Source: Albidovulum marisflavi
GTDB taxonomy: Bacteria; Pseudomonadota; Alphaproteobacteria; Rhodobacterales; Rhodobacteraceae
Length of the DNA: 64,000 nucleotides
NCBI RefSeq assembly: GCF_025751435.1
Contig: NZ_JAOWKY010000001.1
Coordinates: forward strand, 1,348,001-1,412,000
Direction of reading: 5' to 3'
Shown here: one piece after another, positions 50,892 through 60,192 of the stretch
Layout: the number at the start of each line of letters is the position of its first letter
How positions within the stretch are numbered: the first letter of the stretch is position 1
Notes under the pieces: generated by a model
Database searches by the model: none
What the model saw: the letters and a program-made list of their open reading frames with translations, nothing else
What the model was told of the DNA's origin: nothing
Translations under genes and position numbers: made by a program

Positions 50892-51698
50892 TCAGTCCGG
50901 CAGACAGATGATGGATTGACGGCCCGCGCGCACCTCGGTGTACTTCAATGGATCCAGCAGGTCGCGTACTTCCTGAACATCGCGCGCGGTCAGGTCCATG
51001 ACGACGATCGGACGGTGGCGTTCCAGCGTCTTCATCGCACCACGCAACAGTGGGACCTTGTCGTTATGGAAATCGACGTTGAGAAGGCCCACAGGGCCAA
51101 GCTCAAGACTGTCCAGGGCCCGGGACCGGAGCGGACCACCTTCGCGTCTCAGGTAGCGGGTCTGGAAAAGGCGGGCCGGGGTGCTTGCGCCGATTTCCAT
51201 TTCACGCTCGTCCTGGTCCAAGATGTCGCGGTGAAGCTGGATCGCGGAGCCCTCGGCGCCGTTGCGTGCAACGGCTGCCCTCAGCGCCTCTTGCATCAAG
51301 GCCTGAGGCTCGAAAAGGTGGGTCGCGTCGGGTTTCAGGAAGGTGCGCAGGAAGAAGGCGGTGGTGCCGGTAAAGCTGCCCACGTCAACGAGCGTCCGCC
51401 CCGCAAGCGACGGAATCAGGTCTATCAGCTGGGTCAGAAGAACCTCGTCCTCCGGCGCGCGCCTTGACAGCAGCTTTCTTTGATACTGGTCGACATCGGC
51501 CCAGGGAAGCGCGGCATGGATTACGCAATCACGGTAGAAGATCGGGCAGGTGCCGTCCGGCGAAACGCGCATCAGGCTCGCGGACAGCCGCAGTTCCTGC
51601 ACGGCATTACGCGCTTCGTCGAGCAGTTGCTGGTAGCTCTCCTGCGGCGCCGGAACGTCCGCACCAGAGTTTGGTTGCGCGGCAGCTTGCGTCGACAT
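50892..51698 (-). CDS. FkbM-family methyltransferase (second)
   Basis: A 268-residue protein starting MSTQAAAQPNSGADVPAPQE. The SAM motif GRTLVDVGSFTGTTAFFLRT and THLFEPQALMQEALRA match the FkbM core, and SLELGPVGLLNVDFHNDKVP is the following strand with a Asp-Phe-His sequence in place of the usual DIEG. It lies between FkbH and the glycosyltransferase-like gene and is only about 36% of the length similar to the first FkbM; the two probably methylate different positions. Function is inferred from the fold and the neighbourhood. Confidence 0.82.
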   Translation of the reverse strand: MSTQAAAQPNSGADVPAPQESYQQLLDEARNAVQELRLSASLMRVSPDGTCPIFYRDCVIHAALPWADVDQYQRKLLSRRAPEDEVLLTQLIDLIPSLAGRTLVDVGSFTGTTAFFLRTFLKPDATHLFEPQALMQEALRAAVARNGAEGSAIQLHRDILDQDEREMEIGASTPARLFQTRYLRREGGPLRSRALDSLELGPVGLLNVDFHNDKVPLLRGAMKTLERHRPIVVMDLTARDVQEVRDLLDPLKYTEVRAGRQSIICLPD

Positions 51699-51768
51699 GC
51701 CTTGGCCTCTTGAGTGGGAAGAAATGTAAAACGGCAGACCGGGTCCACTTGGACCTTCGGTCCGCGCG

Positions 51769-53484
51769 TCAGGCAGCTTTCACCTTCGCATCTGCGCCAA
51801 GGTTCTTGTTAACGAACTCCGCGATCTTGAAGTAGCCGGTTCGGGTGTAGTGATCGCTATCGGCAAATTCATCGGGTTCAAGCAAGGTGTCGATGTCGAC
51901 GAAAACCGCTTCGGAGTGACTGGCGCAGAAGTCGCGGCACATGGCGTTGAACGCCAGACGCATGTCGCGCGTCCGCTCGGCCTGCTGGCCATGTTCTGCC
52001 ACCGCAGAGAGGATGAAAAGCGGTACGCCCGGCTGCTTGAGCCCATAGGCATGCGCAAACGCCTGCCGCGTAAGGGCCAGCCGATCCTCCAGCGGCAGCC
52101 GGCGATGGAACATTTCCTTCGCGAAGCGCAAAGCAAGATCGGGATCCTTCATCAGTTGCTTGAGCCGCCGGGGCGGCACCGTGCCCCAATACTTGCCGCC
52201 GAATTCCTGGCCCCCGAAGGTAAAGAGATTGTCCGAGGGGACGGAGAAGTACATCGACAACAGGATCAGGTCCGCTTCCTTCAGGCTGGCGTCCAGGTTC
52301 TTCATGTCATCAAAGGACCAGCCCATGAAGTTCCTGAGCGTCCTGGAATGCTTCAGTTCCATGTCGCGCGGATTGATGAAGAAGCCGACATCGTCGTAGC
52401 GGACCAGGAGGCCCATGTCGTCCTGCTTGTTCACGAACTCGTCGCGGTTGGTGCCGCAATAGAAGGAGACCTGCAAAAGATCGCAGCCGCCGACAAGCAC
52501 CAGGCGTTTCTGATCTTCGGGGGCGCCGGCGCCGAAATCGGCAACCTCGGTGATCCAGTCTACGGTCTTGTCCGGGTCGAGATCGCCCGAAACCGGACCG
52601 ACGACCTTGAATTCAGGCTTGTTCAGATACTGCCAGACCCATTGTTCCACGCCCATGTTGAGCGTTCGGCAGGAAAAGGCGAAGTGGTGGACGGTCGTGC
52701 CGGAAAACTTGGTCCGGACACAGAAGAAACCGACAATGCCATAGTCACCGTAGCGGTCCTTGACGTGGACAAGTCCAGCATGCATCCCCGAGGTGCGCAG
52801 AAGCTTTTCAAGATCATCGCGCTCCTTCTCGGTATTCGCGCGGACCTTGGTAAAGTTGAGCTGGTTGGTTCGATTCAGAAGCTCAAGCACGCGGTCCATC
52901 TTGTCGTCGATGTCGGTGATGATGCGGATCTGGATGTCCGACTGGCGCAGGAAGTCCTCGTTGGACAGCCCGCTGGATTTCATCTCGGCGAACTTGCCTT
53001 CCATGACGCGGTACTGCTTCAGCCGCGAATGCGCCCGGTCGTCCTTGCCCTTCAACTGCGGCAGGTCCAGAAGCCCGGTCAGGTCCAGGTTCGCGTCGAC
53101 GCACATGATGCCTTCGTTGAAGAAAAGCGCTTCTTCGAGGTTCAAGTGATTGTCGTCCAGGAAAAGGGCGTTCTCTGCCCGCAGCCCCATGCGTTCCAGC
53201 ATGGTGTTGATGGCCTGACCCTTCGGCGTCCAATCGATGTGTGGGAACACGAACATGTCCCAGACACCAAGTTCTTCAAGCTTGGCCTTGGCCGTCTCGA
53301 AATCGTTCTTCGAGCAGATCGAGCACATTATCCCGCGATCGACCAGGGCGCGCACGATCTCGATATGCTTTGCGACCGGGGTTATGCCCTCCTCGGACAG
53401 CGTCCCGTTCCAGAACGTTTCGTCCAGGTCCCAGATCACGACCTTGACCGGATTGGAAATGTTGGAAATCGGGTGCTTAGACAT
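51769..53484 (-). CDS. FkbH-like multidomain protein (HAD-IIIC, acyltransferase-like, SGNH-like)
   Basis: A 571-residue protein. The N-terminal HAD phosphatase domain has VVIWDLDETFWNGTLSEEGI (nucleophile Asp, DxDET) and ALFLDDNHLNLEEALFF; a GNAT-like middle follows (FTKVRANTEKERDDLEKLLR, GDYGIVGFFCVRT); the last 230 residues (LVLVGGCDLLQVSFYCGTNR to VFVDIDTLLEPDEFADSDHY) look like an SGNH hydrolase with its terminal DxxH-type region. In polyketide clusters FkbH makes glyceryl-ACP; no acyl carrier protein lies here. ATG at 53484; first gene of the cassette. Confidence 0.82.
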   Translation of the reverse strand: MSKHPISNISNPVKVVIWDLDETFWNGTLSEEGITPVAKHIEIVRALVDRGIMCSICSKNDFETAKAKLEELGVWDMFVFPHIDWTPKGQAINTMLERMGLRAENALFLDDNHLNLEEALFFNEGIMCVDANLDLTGLLDLPQLKGKDDRAHSRLKQYRVMEGKFAEMKSSGLSNEDFLRQSDIQIRIITDIDDKMDRVLELLNRTNQLNFTKVRANTEKERDDLEKLLRTSGMHAGLVHVKDRYGDYGIVGFFCVRTKFSGTTVHHFAFSCRTLNMGVEQWVWQYLNKPEFKVVGPVSGDLDPDKTVDWITEVADFGAGAPEDQKRLVLVGGCDLLQVSFYCGTNRDEFVNKQDDMGLLVRYDDVGFFINPRDMELKHSRTLRNFMGWSFDDMKNLDASLKEADLILLSMYFSVPSDNLFTFGGQEFGGKYWGTVPPRRLKQLMKDPDLALRFAKEMFHRRLPLEDRLALTRQAFAHAYGLKQPGVPLFILSAVAEHGQQAERTRDMRLAFNAMCRDFCASHSEAVFVDIDTLLEPDEFADSDHYTRTGYFKIAEFVNKNLGADAKVKAA

Positions 53485-53595
53485 CGAAATTCGCCCGTAA
53501 ATCACTGTGCGAACCGAGGTCTAATGTCTGTGGTTGCATTAAGCAACCGCAACCAACCGGCGCATGGCAACGCGCCGGTCGGTGTTGTATTGGCG

Positions 53596-54156
53596 TCAGG
53601 CCGGGAAGATCTCTCCACCCTTGCGGCTGGACACCTCGAGCAGGCCCATGACGTAGCCTGCGACCGAGCGGAACGACACCAGGGTGAACTCATCCGCGCC
53701 CGATTTCCAGAACGCGGCGGCGACCTGGGCTGCGCGGGTGCGGCGAATCTCGCCTTCGGCCAAGGTCCCGAAATCGACCGGGCACAGCTTCATCAGCGCC
53801 TCGGGAGCTTTCGAGCCCTTCACCGTGAAGACCGACCGCGCGTCCGAAACATCCGCAACAAGGTGGTGTTCGCCCGCAAGCGCCTTTTCAAGCGCCGCGA
53901 CCGCGTCCTGGGCGCCTTCATAAGGAACCATGACCAGAAGCTCGTCCGGTGACATCCAGGCCGCAGCCTTGTCGCCGTCGATCTCGATGCGCCGGGCTGC
54001 CGGGACGGCGGTGCCGGTCGCGGCCTTGACCGCCTTTTTCATCGCGGCGGACGACAGGTCGCCGCGCACGGTGATCATGCCGCGCAGTCCGGCTTCCGCC
54101 ACCTCTGCGAAGCCCTTGTGAGAAACGCCGCCCAGGGCGCTGACAGCCTTAGACAT
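53596..54156 (-). CDS. soxG: Sarcosine oxidase gamma subunit
   Basis: Small subunit of heterotetrameric sarcosine oxidase, 186 residues from ATG at 54156. It shows SVSHKGFAEV at the start, RRIEIDGDKAAAWMSPDELL and VADVSDARSVFTVKGSKAPE, the GcvT-like fold of SoxG; the last part FRSVAGYVMGLLEVSSRKGG closes the domain. The gene overlaps soxA by eight bases and is last of the soxBDAG operon. The gamma subunit has no cofactor but is needed for assembly. Confidence 0.92.
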   Translation of the reverse strand: MSKAVSALGGVSHKGFAEVAEAGLRGMITVRGDLSSAAMKKAVKAATGTAVPAARRIEIDGDKAAAWMSPDELLVMVPYEGAQDAVAALEKALAGEHHLVADVSDARSVFTVKGSKAPEALMKLCPVDFGTLAEGEIRRTRAAQVAAAFWKSGADEFTLVSFRSVAGYVMGLLEVSSRKGGEIFPA

Positions 54157-57130
54157 TCTGCTTTTCCCCATCCTTGTCGTAGAAGACCGGATCGACGATC
54201 CGCGCCTTGACCACCTTGCCGTTGTCCACCGGGAAGTCGAGAACCTCGCCCATCCGGTCCGGGCCATGTTTCACCAGACCCATCGCGATGCCCTTGTTGA
54301 GCGTGGGCGAATAGTAGGTCGACGTCACGCGGCCCTGCATGTTGCGCTGACCGTTGGCGTTCACCCCTTCGGCGACTGCGTAGGCGCCATCCGGGATCAC
54401 GCCGCCATCCAGCGTTTCAAGGCCCACGAGCTTCCAGCGGTCGGGGCTGGCCATGTGGCTGCGCTCTTGCGCGCGCTTGCCAAGGTAGTCGTCTTTCTTC
54501 TTCGAGATCGCCCACTGCAGGTTCAGGTCCTGCGGGATGACCGTGCCGTCGGTTTCATCACCGATCATGATGAAGCCCTTCTCGGCGCGCATGATGTGCA
54601 TCGCCTCGGTGCCGTAGGGCGCGACGCCGAACTCTTCGCCGGCAGCGATCAGTGCGTCCCAGAAGGCGCGGCCTTCGGAGGCCGGGACCGCGACTTCGAA
54701 CGACAGCTCGCCCGAGAACGAGATCCGGTGTACCCGGGCGCGGAAGCCGCCAAGCGTGCCCTCGCGCCATTCCATGAACGGGATCGCCTCTTTCGAGAGG
54801 TCCATGCCACCCAGCTTCTCCAGAAGCTTGCGGGCGTTCGGGCCGGCGATCGCGACCTGGGCATATTGCTCGGTCACGTTGGCGGTGTAGACCTTCCAGT
54901 CCCACCATTCGCACTGGAGCCAGTCTTCCATCCAGCCGTGGATACGGTCCGCGCCCCCGGTGGTGGTGTGGCACAGCCAGGTATCTTCGGACAGGCGCAC
55001 GACAACACCGTCATCCGACAGGAAGCCGTTTTCCGAACACATCAGGCCGTAGCGGCATTTGCCCACCGGCAGGGTCGACATCATGTTCGTGTAGAGCATG
55101 TCGAGGAACTTGCCCGCATCCGGCCCTTTCACGATGATCTTGCCCAGGGTGGAGGCATCGAGCAGGCCGACCGAGTTGCGGACTGTGCGAATCTCGCGGT
55201 TGACGGCGTCATGCACGCCCTCACCGGTGCGCAGGAAGCAGTAGGGACGGCGCCACAGGCCCACCGGTTCCCAGTGCGCCCCATGGATTTCATGCCATGC
55301 GTGCATCGGTGTGCGGCGCAGCGGCTGGAAGATGTCGCCACGTGCTTCGCCTGCAATCGCGCCGATCGAGATCGGCGTGTAGGGCGGGCGGAAGGTCGTC
55401 GTCCCGGTTTCCGGGATCGGACGGTGCAGCGCGTCCGACAGGATCGCGAGGCCGTTGATGTTGGACATCTTGCCCTGGTCGGTCGCCATGCCAAGCGTGG
55501 TGTAGCGCTTGGTGTGCTCGACGCTTTCATAGCCCTCGCGCGCGGCCAGCTGGACGTCGGAAACCTTGACGTCGTTCTGCGGGTCGAGCCACATCTTCAT
55601 GCGAAGATCGGGGCCCGCTCCCTGCGGCATGATCCAGACCGGCATCATCGGCGCTTCGGACTCGGCGGGGGCGGCGGGCGCCTTGCCCTGGCCTCCGGCG
55701 GCCTTGTGCGCGTCGGCCAGAACCTCGTCCGGGGTCAGGAAACCGTTGGCCGAACCGACCGCGGTCACCATCGCCTCGCCGTCGTCGCCGGTTGCGGGGC
55801 GCTTCGGATCGGGGCGGAACATCGCGCGTTCCTCGTCCCAGATCAACTTGCCGCCACAGTGCGACCACAGGTGCACGACGGGCGACCATCCGCCCGACAT
55901 CGCGACGGCGTCACAGGCGATCGACTCGATCTCGGCGCCTTCACCGGCCTGCACGCAGATGGAAACGCCGGTCACGCGCTTGCCGCCCTTGACCTTGGCG
56001 ATGCCATGGCCTGCCAGAACGCGCACGCCACGCGCACGGACAGCCTCGGGCAGGGCGCCGGTCGCCTCGGGGCGGGCGTCGATGACGGCGGGAACCAGAA
56101 GGCCCGCGTCCAGAAGCGCCAGCGCGGTGCGATAGGCGTCGTCGTTGTTCGTCACGATGACCGTGCGGTCGCCCGGGCTGACGGCCCAGTTCACCACATA
56201 GTCGCGCACGGCCGAGGCCAGCATGACGCCGGGAATGTCGTTGCCCGCGAAGGACAGCGACCGCTCGATTGCGCCGGTTGCGGTGATGACATGGCCCGCG
56301 CGGATGCGCCACAGCCGGTGGCGCGGACGCCCGTCGCCGGGGGTGTGGTCGGCCACGCGTTCGTAGCCCATGATATAGCCATGGTCGAACAGGCCCGAGG
56401 CCATGGTGCGCGTGCGCAGCGTGACGTTGTCCATCTTGCCCAGGGCTTCGACGGTTTCGTTCACCCAGGCTTCGGCCGGCTTGCCGTCGATCTCGACGCC
56501 ATCGACCACCGCGCGACCGCCCCAATGCGCGGTCTGTTCCATGAGCCAGACGCGCTTGCCCGCCTTGGCGGCGGCAAGAGCAGCCGTCAGGCCGGCGATG
56601 CCGCCACCCGCGACGACCACGTCGGCGAAGGCGTAGGCGTATTCATAACGATCCTCGTCCCGCGCAGTCGGCGCCTTGCCAAGGCCAGCGGACTGGCGGA
56701 TGACCGGCTCGAACACGTGCTTCCATGCGAAGCGCGGGAACATGAAGGTCTTGTAGTAGAAGCCGCCCGGCAGGAAGCGACCAAGCTTGTTGTTGATCGC
56801 CCCGACGTCGAATTCCAGGCTCGGCCAGTGGTTCTGGCTCGTTGTCGACGCGCCGTCGAAAAGCTCGGTCGTGGTGGCGCGCTGGTTCGGTTCGAACTTG
56901 CCGCCTTCGCCCAGACCGAGCAGAGCGTTCGGCTCTTCTGCGCCCGAGGCGATGATGCCGCGCGGACGGTGATACTTGAACGAACGGCCCACCAGCATCT
57001 GGTCCGCACCAAGCAGGGCCGAGGCGAGCGTGTCGCCCTCGTAGCCCGCCATCCGGCGGCCATTGAAGGTGAAGTTCAGGGGTTTCGCGCGGTCGATCAG
57101 GCGACCGCCCTTGGAAAGACGGGTGCTCAC
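54149..57130 (-). CDS. soxA: Sarcosine oxidase alpha subunit
   Basis: The 993-residue subunit oxidises sarcosine to glycine, formaldehyde (as 5,10-methylene-THF) and H2O2. N-terminal part holds a BFD-like and FAD/NAD domain (VAGGGIAGLTAALAAAKAGK; GHVITATGAIERSLSFAGND) and the C-terminal half is the GcvT-like folate-binding domain (LVGLETLDGG, GELSFEVAVPASEGRAFWDA). Start is GTG at 57130 overlapping the soxD stop as GTGA; longer frames in the same register are unrelated. Order soxB-soxD-soxA-soxG is the standard operon. Confidence is high from length and both domains. Confidence 0.95.
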   Translation of the reverse strand: MSTRLSKGGRLIDRAKPLNFTFNGRRMAGYEGDTLASALLGADQMLVGRSFKYHRPRGIIASGAEEPNALLGLGEGGKFEPNQRATTTELFDGASTTSQNHWPSLEFDVGAINNKLGRFLPGGFYYKTFMFPRFAWKHVFEPVIRQSAGLGKAPTARDEDRYEYAYAFADVVVAGGGIAGLTAALAAAKAGKRVWLMEQTAHWGGRAVVDGVEIDGKPAEAWVNETVEALGKMDNVTLRTRTMASGLFDHGYIMGYERVADHTPGDGRPRHRLWRIRAGHVITATGAIERSLSFAGNDIPGVMLASAVRDYVVNWAVSPGDRTVIVTNNDDAYRTALALLDAGLLVPAVIDARPEATGALPEAVRARGVRVLAGHGIAKVKGGKRVTGVSICVQAGEGAEIESIACDAVAMSGGWSPVVHLWSHCGGKLIWDEERAMFRPDPKRPATGDDGEAMVTAVGSANGFLTPDEVLADAHKAAGGQGKAPAAPAESEAPMMPVWIMPQGAGPDLRMKMWLDPQNDVKVSDVQLAAREGYESVEHTKRYTTLGMATDQGKMSNINGLAILSDALHRPIPETGTTTFRPPYTPISIGAIAGEARGDIFQPLRRTPMHAWHEIHGAHWEPVGLWRRPYCFLRTGEGVHDAVNREIRTVRNSVGLLDASTLGKIIVKGPDAGKFLDMLYTNMMSTLPVGKCRYGLMCSENGFLSDDGVVVRLSEDTWLCHTTTGGADRIHGWMEDWLQCEWWDWKVYTANVTEQYAQVAIAGPNARKLLEKLGGMDLSKEAIPFMEWREGTLGGFRARVHRISFSGELSFEVAVPASEGRAFWDALIAAGEEFGVAPYGTEAMHIMRAEKGFIMIGDETDGTVIPQDLNLQWAISKKKDDYLGKRAQERSHMASPDRWKLVGLETLDGGVIPDGAYAVAEGVNANGQRNMQGRVTSTYYSPTLNKGIAMGLVKHGPDRMGEVLDFPVDNGKVVKARIVDPVFYDKDGEKQNV

Positions 57131-57450
57131 TTGTAGCCCTCCCAGTTCGGACGCTTGGCCTTGATTTTCGCCTGAAGGTCGGCGGGCGGTTCCTTGGTCT
57201 GCGCGGAATAGGTGCCGAAGACCTCGAGCGTGGCGGTGCAGCGGGCGGCAAGGAACCACTTGCCGCAACCATAGGCGTGCCGCCAGCGTTCGAAGTGCAC
57301 GCCCTTCGGGTTCTTGCGCATGAAGAGGTAGCTTTCGAACTCGTCATCCGACGAGCCCGGCCCGTAGCGCTTCAGATGCGCCTCGCCGCCGGCCTGGAGT
57401 TCGGTTTCCTCGGCTTTCACGCCGCAGTAGGGGCATTCAAGGGTCAGCAT
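57127..57450 (-). CDS. soxD: Sarcosine oxidase delta subunit
   Basis: A 107-residue zinc-binding subunit. It starts MLTLECPYCGVKAEETELQA with the CPYC pair and later has HFERWRHAYGCGKWFLAARC with the remaining Cys and His ligands, the full SoxD zinc site. DDEFESYLFMRKNPKG is the typical middle. It lies between soxB and soxA; its stop and the soxA GTG share bases, so translation is coupled. Length and motif order match SoxD of Rhizobiales and Rhodobacterales. Confidence 0.95.
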   Translation of the reverse strand: MLTLECPYCGVKAEETELQAGGEAHLKRYGPGSSDDEFESYLFMRKNPKGVHFERWRHAYGCGKWFLAARCTATLEVFGTYSAQTKEPPADLQAKIKAKRPNWEGYK

Positions 57451-57473
57451 GTGGCGATCCTTTCGGCAATCGG

Positions 57474-57492
57474 CCGGGGGCTCTGCCCCCGG
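57474..57492. repeat. GC-rich intergenic hairpin repeat
   Basis: CCGGGGGC-TCT-GCCCCCGG (8-bp perfect stem) followed by TCCCCCGGGATATTTTTC lies between soxB and soxD. I recall near-identical elements in many intergenic regions of Rhodobacteraceae. It may end part of the transcript after soxB or be a mobile or structural repeat. Confidence 0.65.
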
Positions 57493-57526
57493 TCCCCCGG
57501 GATATTTTTCAAAAGAAGAAGAGGCA

Positions 57527-58777
57527 TCAGTGGGCCACCCCCGCGGCGACGCTTTCGTCGATGAACTTGCCTTCGCGGAAGCGGTACATCGAGAACTCTT
57601 CGGTCAGCGGCGAATGGCCGCGCGCCATGAGTTCCGCCATCGCCCAGCCCGAACCCGGAATCGCCTTGAAGCCGCCGGTGCCCCAACCGCAGTTCACGAA
57701 GATCCCCTCGACCGGGGTCTTCGACAGGATCGGCGAACGGTCGCCGGTCATGTCGACGATGCCGCCCCACTGGCGCAGCTGCTTGAGGCGGCTGATCATC
57801 GGGAAAGTCTCGATCAGGGCGCGGACGGTTTCCTCGATATGATGGAAGGAGCCGCGCTGCGTGTAGTTGTTGTAGCCGTCGGTGCCGCCGCCGATCACCA
57901 TTTCGCCCTTGTCGGACTGGGACATGTAGCCGTGGACGGTGTTGGCCATCACGACCACGTCCATGCAGGGCTTGATCGGTTCGGACACCATCGCCTGCAG
58001 CGCAAGCGACTCGATCGGAAGGCGGAAGCCGGCCTGTTCGGCCAAAACGCTCGCGTGGCCTGCGACGACCATGCCAAGCTTATCACAATCGATCGCGCCC
58101 TTGGTGGTGTCGACGCCGACGACCTTGCCGCCTTGGGTGCGGACGCCGGTGACCTCGCACTGCTGGATCACGTCCATGCCCATGGCCGAACAGGCCCGCG
58201 CATAGCCCCATGCCACGGCGTCGTGGCGGGCGGTGCCGCCGCGTGCCTGGTAGAGCGCGCCGAGGACCGGATAGCGCGGTCCGTCGATGTTGATGATCGG
58301 CACCAGTTCCTTGACCTTGGCCGGGCTGATCCACTCGGTCGCAACGCCCTGCAGGTTGTTGGCGTAGACCGTGCGCTTGTAGCCGCGCACCTCGTGTTCG
58401 GTCTGGCCAAGCATCAGCAGCCCGCGGGGGGAGAACATGACGTTGTAGTTCAGGTCCTGGCTCATCGTCTCGTAGAGCGAGCGCGCCTTCTCGTAGATCG
58501 CGGCCGATGGGTCCTGAAGGTAGTTGGAGCGGATGATCGTCGTGTTGCGACCGGTGTTCCCGCCGCCAAGCCATCCCTTCTCGATGATGGCGACGTTGGT
58601 GATCCCGTAGTTCTTGCCAAGGTAATAGGCCGTGGCAAGCCCGTGGCCACCGGCGCCGACGATGATCACATCGTACTTCTTCTTCGGCGCGGGCGAACCC
58701 CAGGCGCGTTCCCAGCCGAGGTGGTAGCTCATCGCTTCCTTGGCGATGGCGAAGGCGGAATAGCGTCTCATGGCCAT
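57527..58777 (-). CDS. soxB: Sarcosine oxidase beta subunit
   Basis: FAD/FMN subunit that holds the active site for sarcosine oxidation. 416 residues from ATG at 58777 (AAGGG site). The FAD motif DVIIVGAGGHGLATAYYLGK lies at about residues 36-55, RSNYLQDPSAAIYEKARSLY in the substrate half, and GWGTGGFKAIPGSGWAMAEL near the C-terminus. First gene of soxBDAG; a hairpin repeat lies between it and soxD. Upstream is ccmI, divergent, over 212 bases. No glyA or purU neighbours are in the window. Confidence 0.95.
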   Translation of the reverse strand: MAMRRYSAFAIAKEAMSYHLGWERAWGSPAPKKKYDVIIVGAGGHGLATAYYLGKNYGITNVAIIEKGWLGGGNTGRNTTIIRSNYLQDPSAAIYEKARSLYETMSQDLNYNVMFSPRGLLMLGQTEHEVRGYKRTVYANNLQGVATEWISPAKVKELVPIINIDGPRYPVLGALYQARGGTARHDAVAWGYARACSAMGMDVIQQCEVTGVRTQGGKVVGVDTTKGAIDCDKLGMVVAGHASVLAEQAGFRLPIESLALQAMVSEPIKPCMDVVVMANTVHGYMSQSDKGEMVIGGGTDGYNNYTQRGSFHHIEETVRALIETFPMISRLKQLRQWGGIVDMTGDRSPILSKTPVEGIFVNCGWGTGGFKAIPGSGWAMAELMARGHSPLTEEFSMYRFREGKFIDESVAAGVAH

Positions 58778-58989
58778 GCGAATCCCTTTCCGTATGGTCC
58801 GGCGTCTGTCGAGCGCTTCATGGAACGACACACGAATTTCAACCGTCCGGCAAACGCCGCAATCGCGACAAATGCGACATTCCCCGGTGTGAAGAGGCGC
58901 GCGACAGGCGATCCTGCGGCATTGTGGCCGGTCTTTGGGCTTTTGCCCCTGCAACCGACATTCTATATCAGGCCCGACAAGGAGGCGCG

Positions 58990-60192
58990 ATGCTGTTCTG
59001 GATCATCGCCGCGGCGCTCGCGGCATTTGTCGTGGCGACGCTTTGGCGCGCTTCGCTGGGGGGCGAGGTTTCGCTTGGAAGCGCTCAGCACGATATCTCT
59101 GTCTATCGCGACCAGCTGGCGGAGGTCGAACGCGATCTGACGCGTGGGGTGATCGGCGCGGAAGACGCCGAGCGCCTTCGCATCGAGATTTCGCGCCGCA
59201 TTCTTGCCGCCGACCGCGCCCGGGCCGAGGTGTCGGACAGCGCGCGGGGGCCGCGCTTGGCGGTGCCGGTGGTCGCAGGCCTGATCCTGCTGGGCGCGAC
59301 CGCGCTTTACCTCCGGCTGGGCACGCCGGAGATGCCAGACATGCCGATGTCGGATCGCGTCGCCGCGGCGGCGGAGTTGAAGGCCGCGCGGCCGACGCAG
59401 GAACAGGCGGAGGCCGCCGTTCCCGATCAACTGATCGAGCCCGATCCGGAATTCGCGGCGCTGATGGAGAAGCTGCGCCTTTCGACGCAGGAGCATCCGG
59501 ACCTTGCCGAAGGGTTTCGCCTGCTTGCGACCTATGAAGCTCGGCTGGGCAACTTCGGGAATGCGGCGCGGGCCAAGTCGCGGTTCATCGCCCTGTTGCC
59601 CGAAGCGGACGTCCGGGCCGACGATTATGCCGAGCTTGCCGACCTGCTGATCCGTGCGGCGGGCGGTATCGTCACGGCCGACGCCGAGGCGGCGATCGGT
59701 GCGACCCTGGCACGCGATCCGGCGAACGGCACGGCGCGGTTCTATGCCGGGCTGATGGAGTTCCAGACCGGCCGGCCCGATCATGCCTTCACGATCTGGC
59801 GCAGCCTGCTTGAGACGGGGCCGCAGAACGCCCCCTGGATACCCTATCTGCGGGAAAACATCGTGACGGTCGCGGCGATGGCCGGGGTGGACTATGCCCC
59901 GCCCGCGGCGCTGTCCGGTCCCAGCAGCGCTGACATGGCGGCTGCGGCGGAAATGTCGGCCGAAGACCGCTCTGCGATGATCCGCACGATGGTCGAGGGG
60001 CTTGAGACGCGCCTGTCATCCGATGGCGGAACGCCCGCCGAATGGGCTCGTCTGATCGGTGCGCTTGGCGTTCTGGGCGAGCCGGAGCGCGCGCAAGCCG
60101 CGTATGAGGCCGCACGCACAGCGAATGCTGATGATCCGGCCGCGATGGCCGAGATCGATGCCGCGGCCGAGCGGGCGGGGATTTCGCGATGA
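58990..60192 (+). CDS. ccmI: Cytochrome c biogenesis protein CcmI
   Basis: Membrane chaperone subunit of the c-type cytochrome haem lyase complex (System I). 400 residues. Two N-terminal membrane helices (MLFWIIAAALAAFVVATLW and AVPVVAGLILLGATALYLR) bracket a cytoplasmic leucine-zipper loop (SVYRDQLAEVERDLTRGVIG), and the periplasmic part is made of TPR-like helices (RLLATYEARLGNFGNAARAK) for apocytochrome binding. AAGGAGG lies ahead of the ATG at 58990. The rest of the ccm genes are elsewhere. Overlaps ruvX by four bases. Confidence 0.93.
   Translation: MLFWIIAAALAAFVVATLWRASLGGEVSLGSAQHDISVYRDQLAEVERDLTRGVIGAEDAERLRIEISRRILAADRARAEVSDSARGPRLAVPVVAGLILLGATALYLRLGTPEMPDMPMSDRVAAAAELKAARPTQEQAEAAVPDQLIEPDPEFAALMEKLRLSTQEHPDLAEGFRLLATYEARLGNFGNAARAKSRFIALLPEADVRADDYAELADLLIRAAGGIVTADAEAAIGATLARDPANGTARFYAGLMEFQTGRPDHAFTIWRSLLETGPQNAPWIPYLRENIVTVAAMAGVDYAPPAALSGPSSADMAAAAEMSAEDRSAMIRTMVEGLETRLSSDGGTPAEWARLIGALGVLGEPERAQAAYEAARTANADDPAAMAEIDAAAERAGISR

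Noticed and set aside
57451-57526. GGGGGC/GCCCCC hairpin as an intrinsic terminator of soxB
   Set aside because: The soxBDAG genes are needed in equal amounts and the element matches a repeat I recall from many intergenic places in this family, so I list it as a repeat instead.
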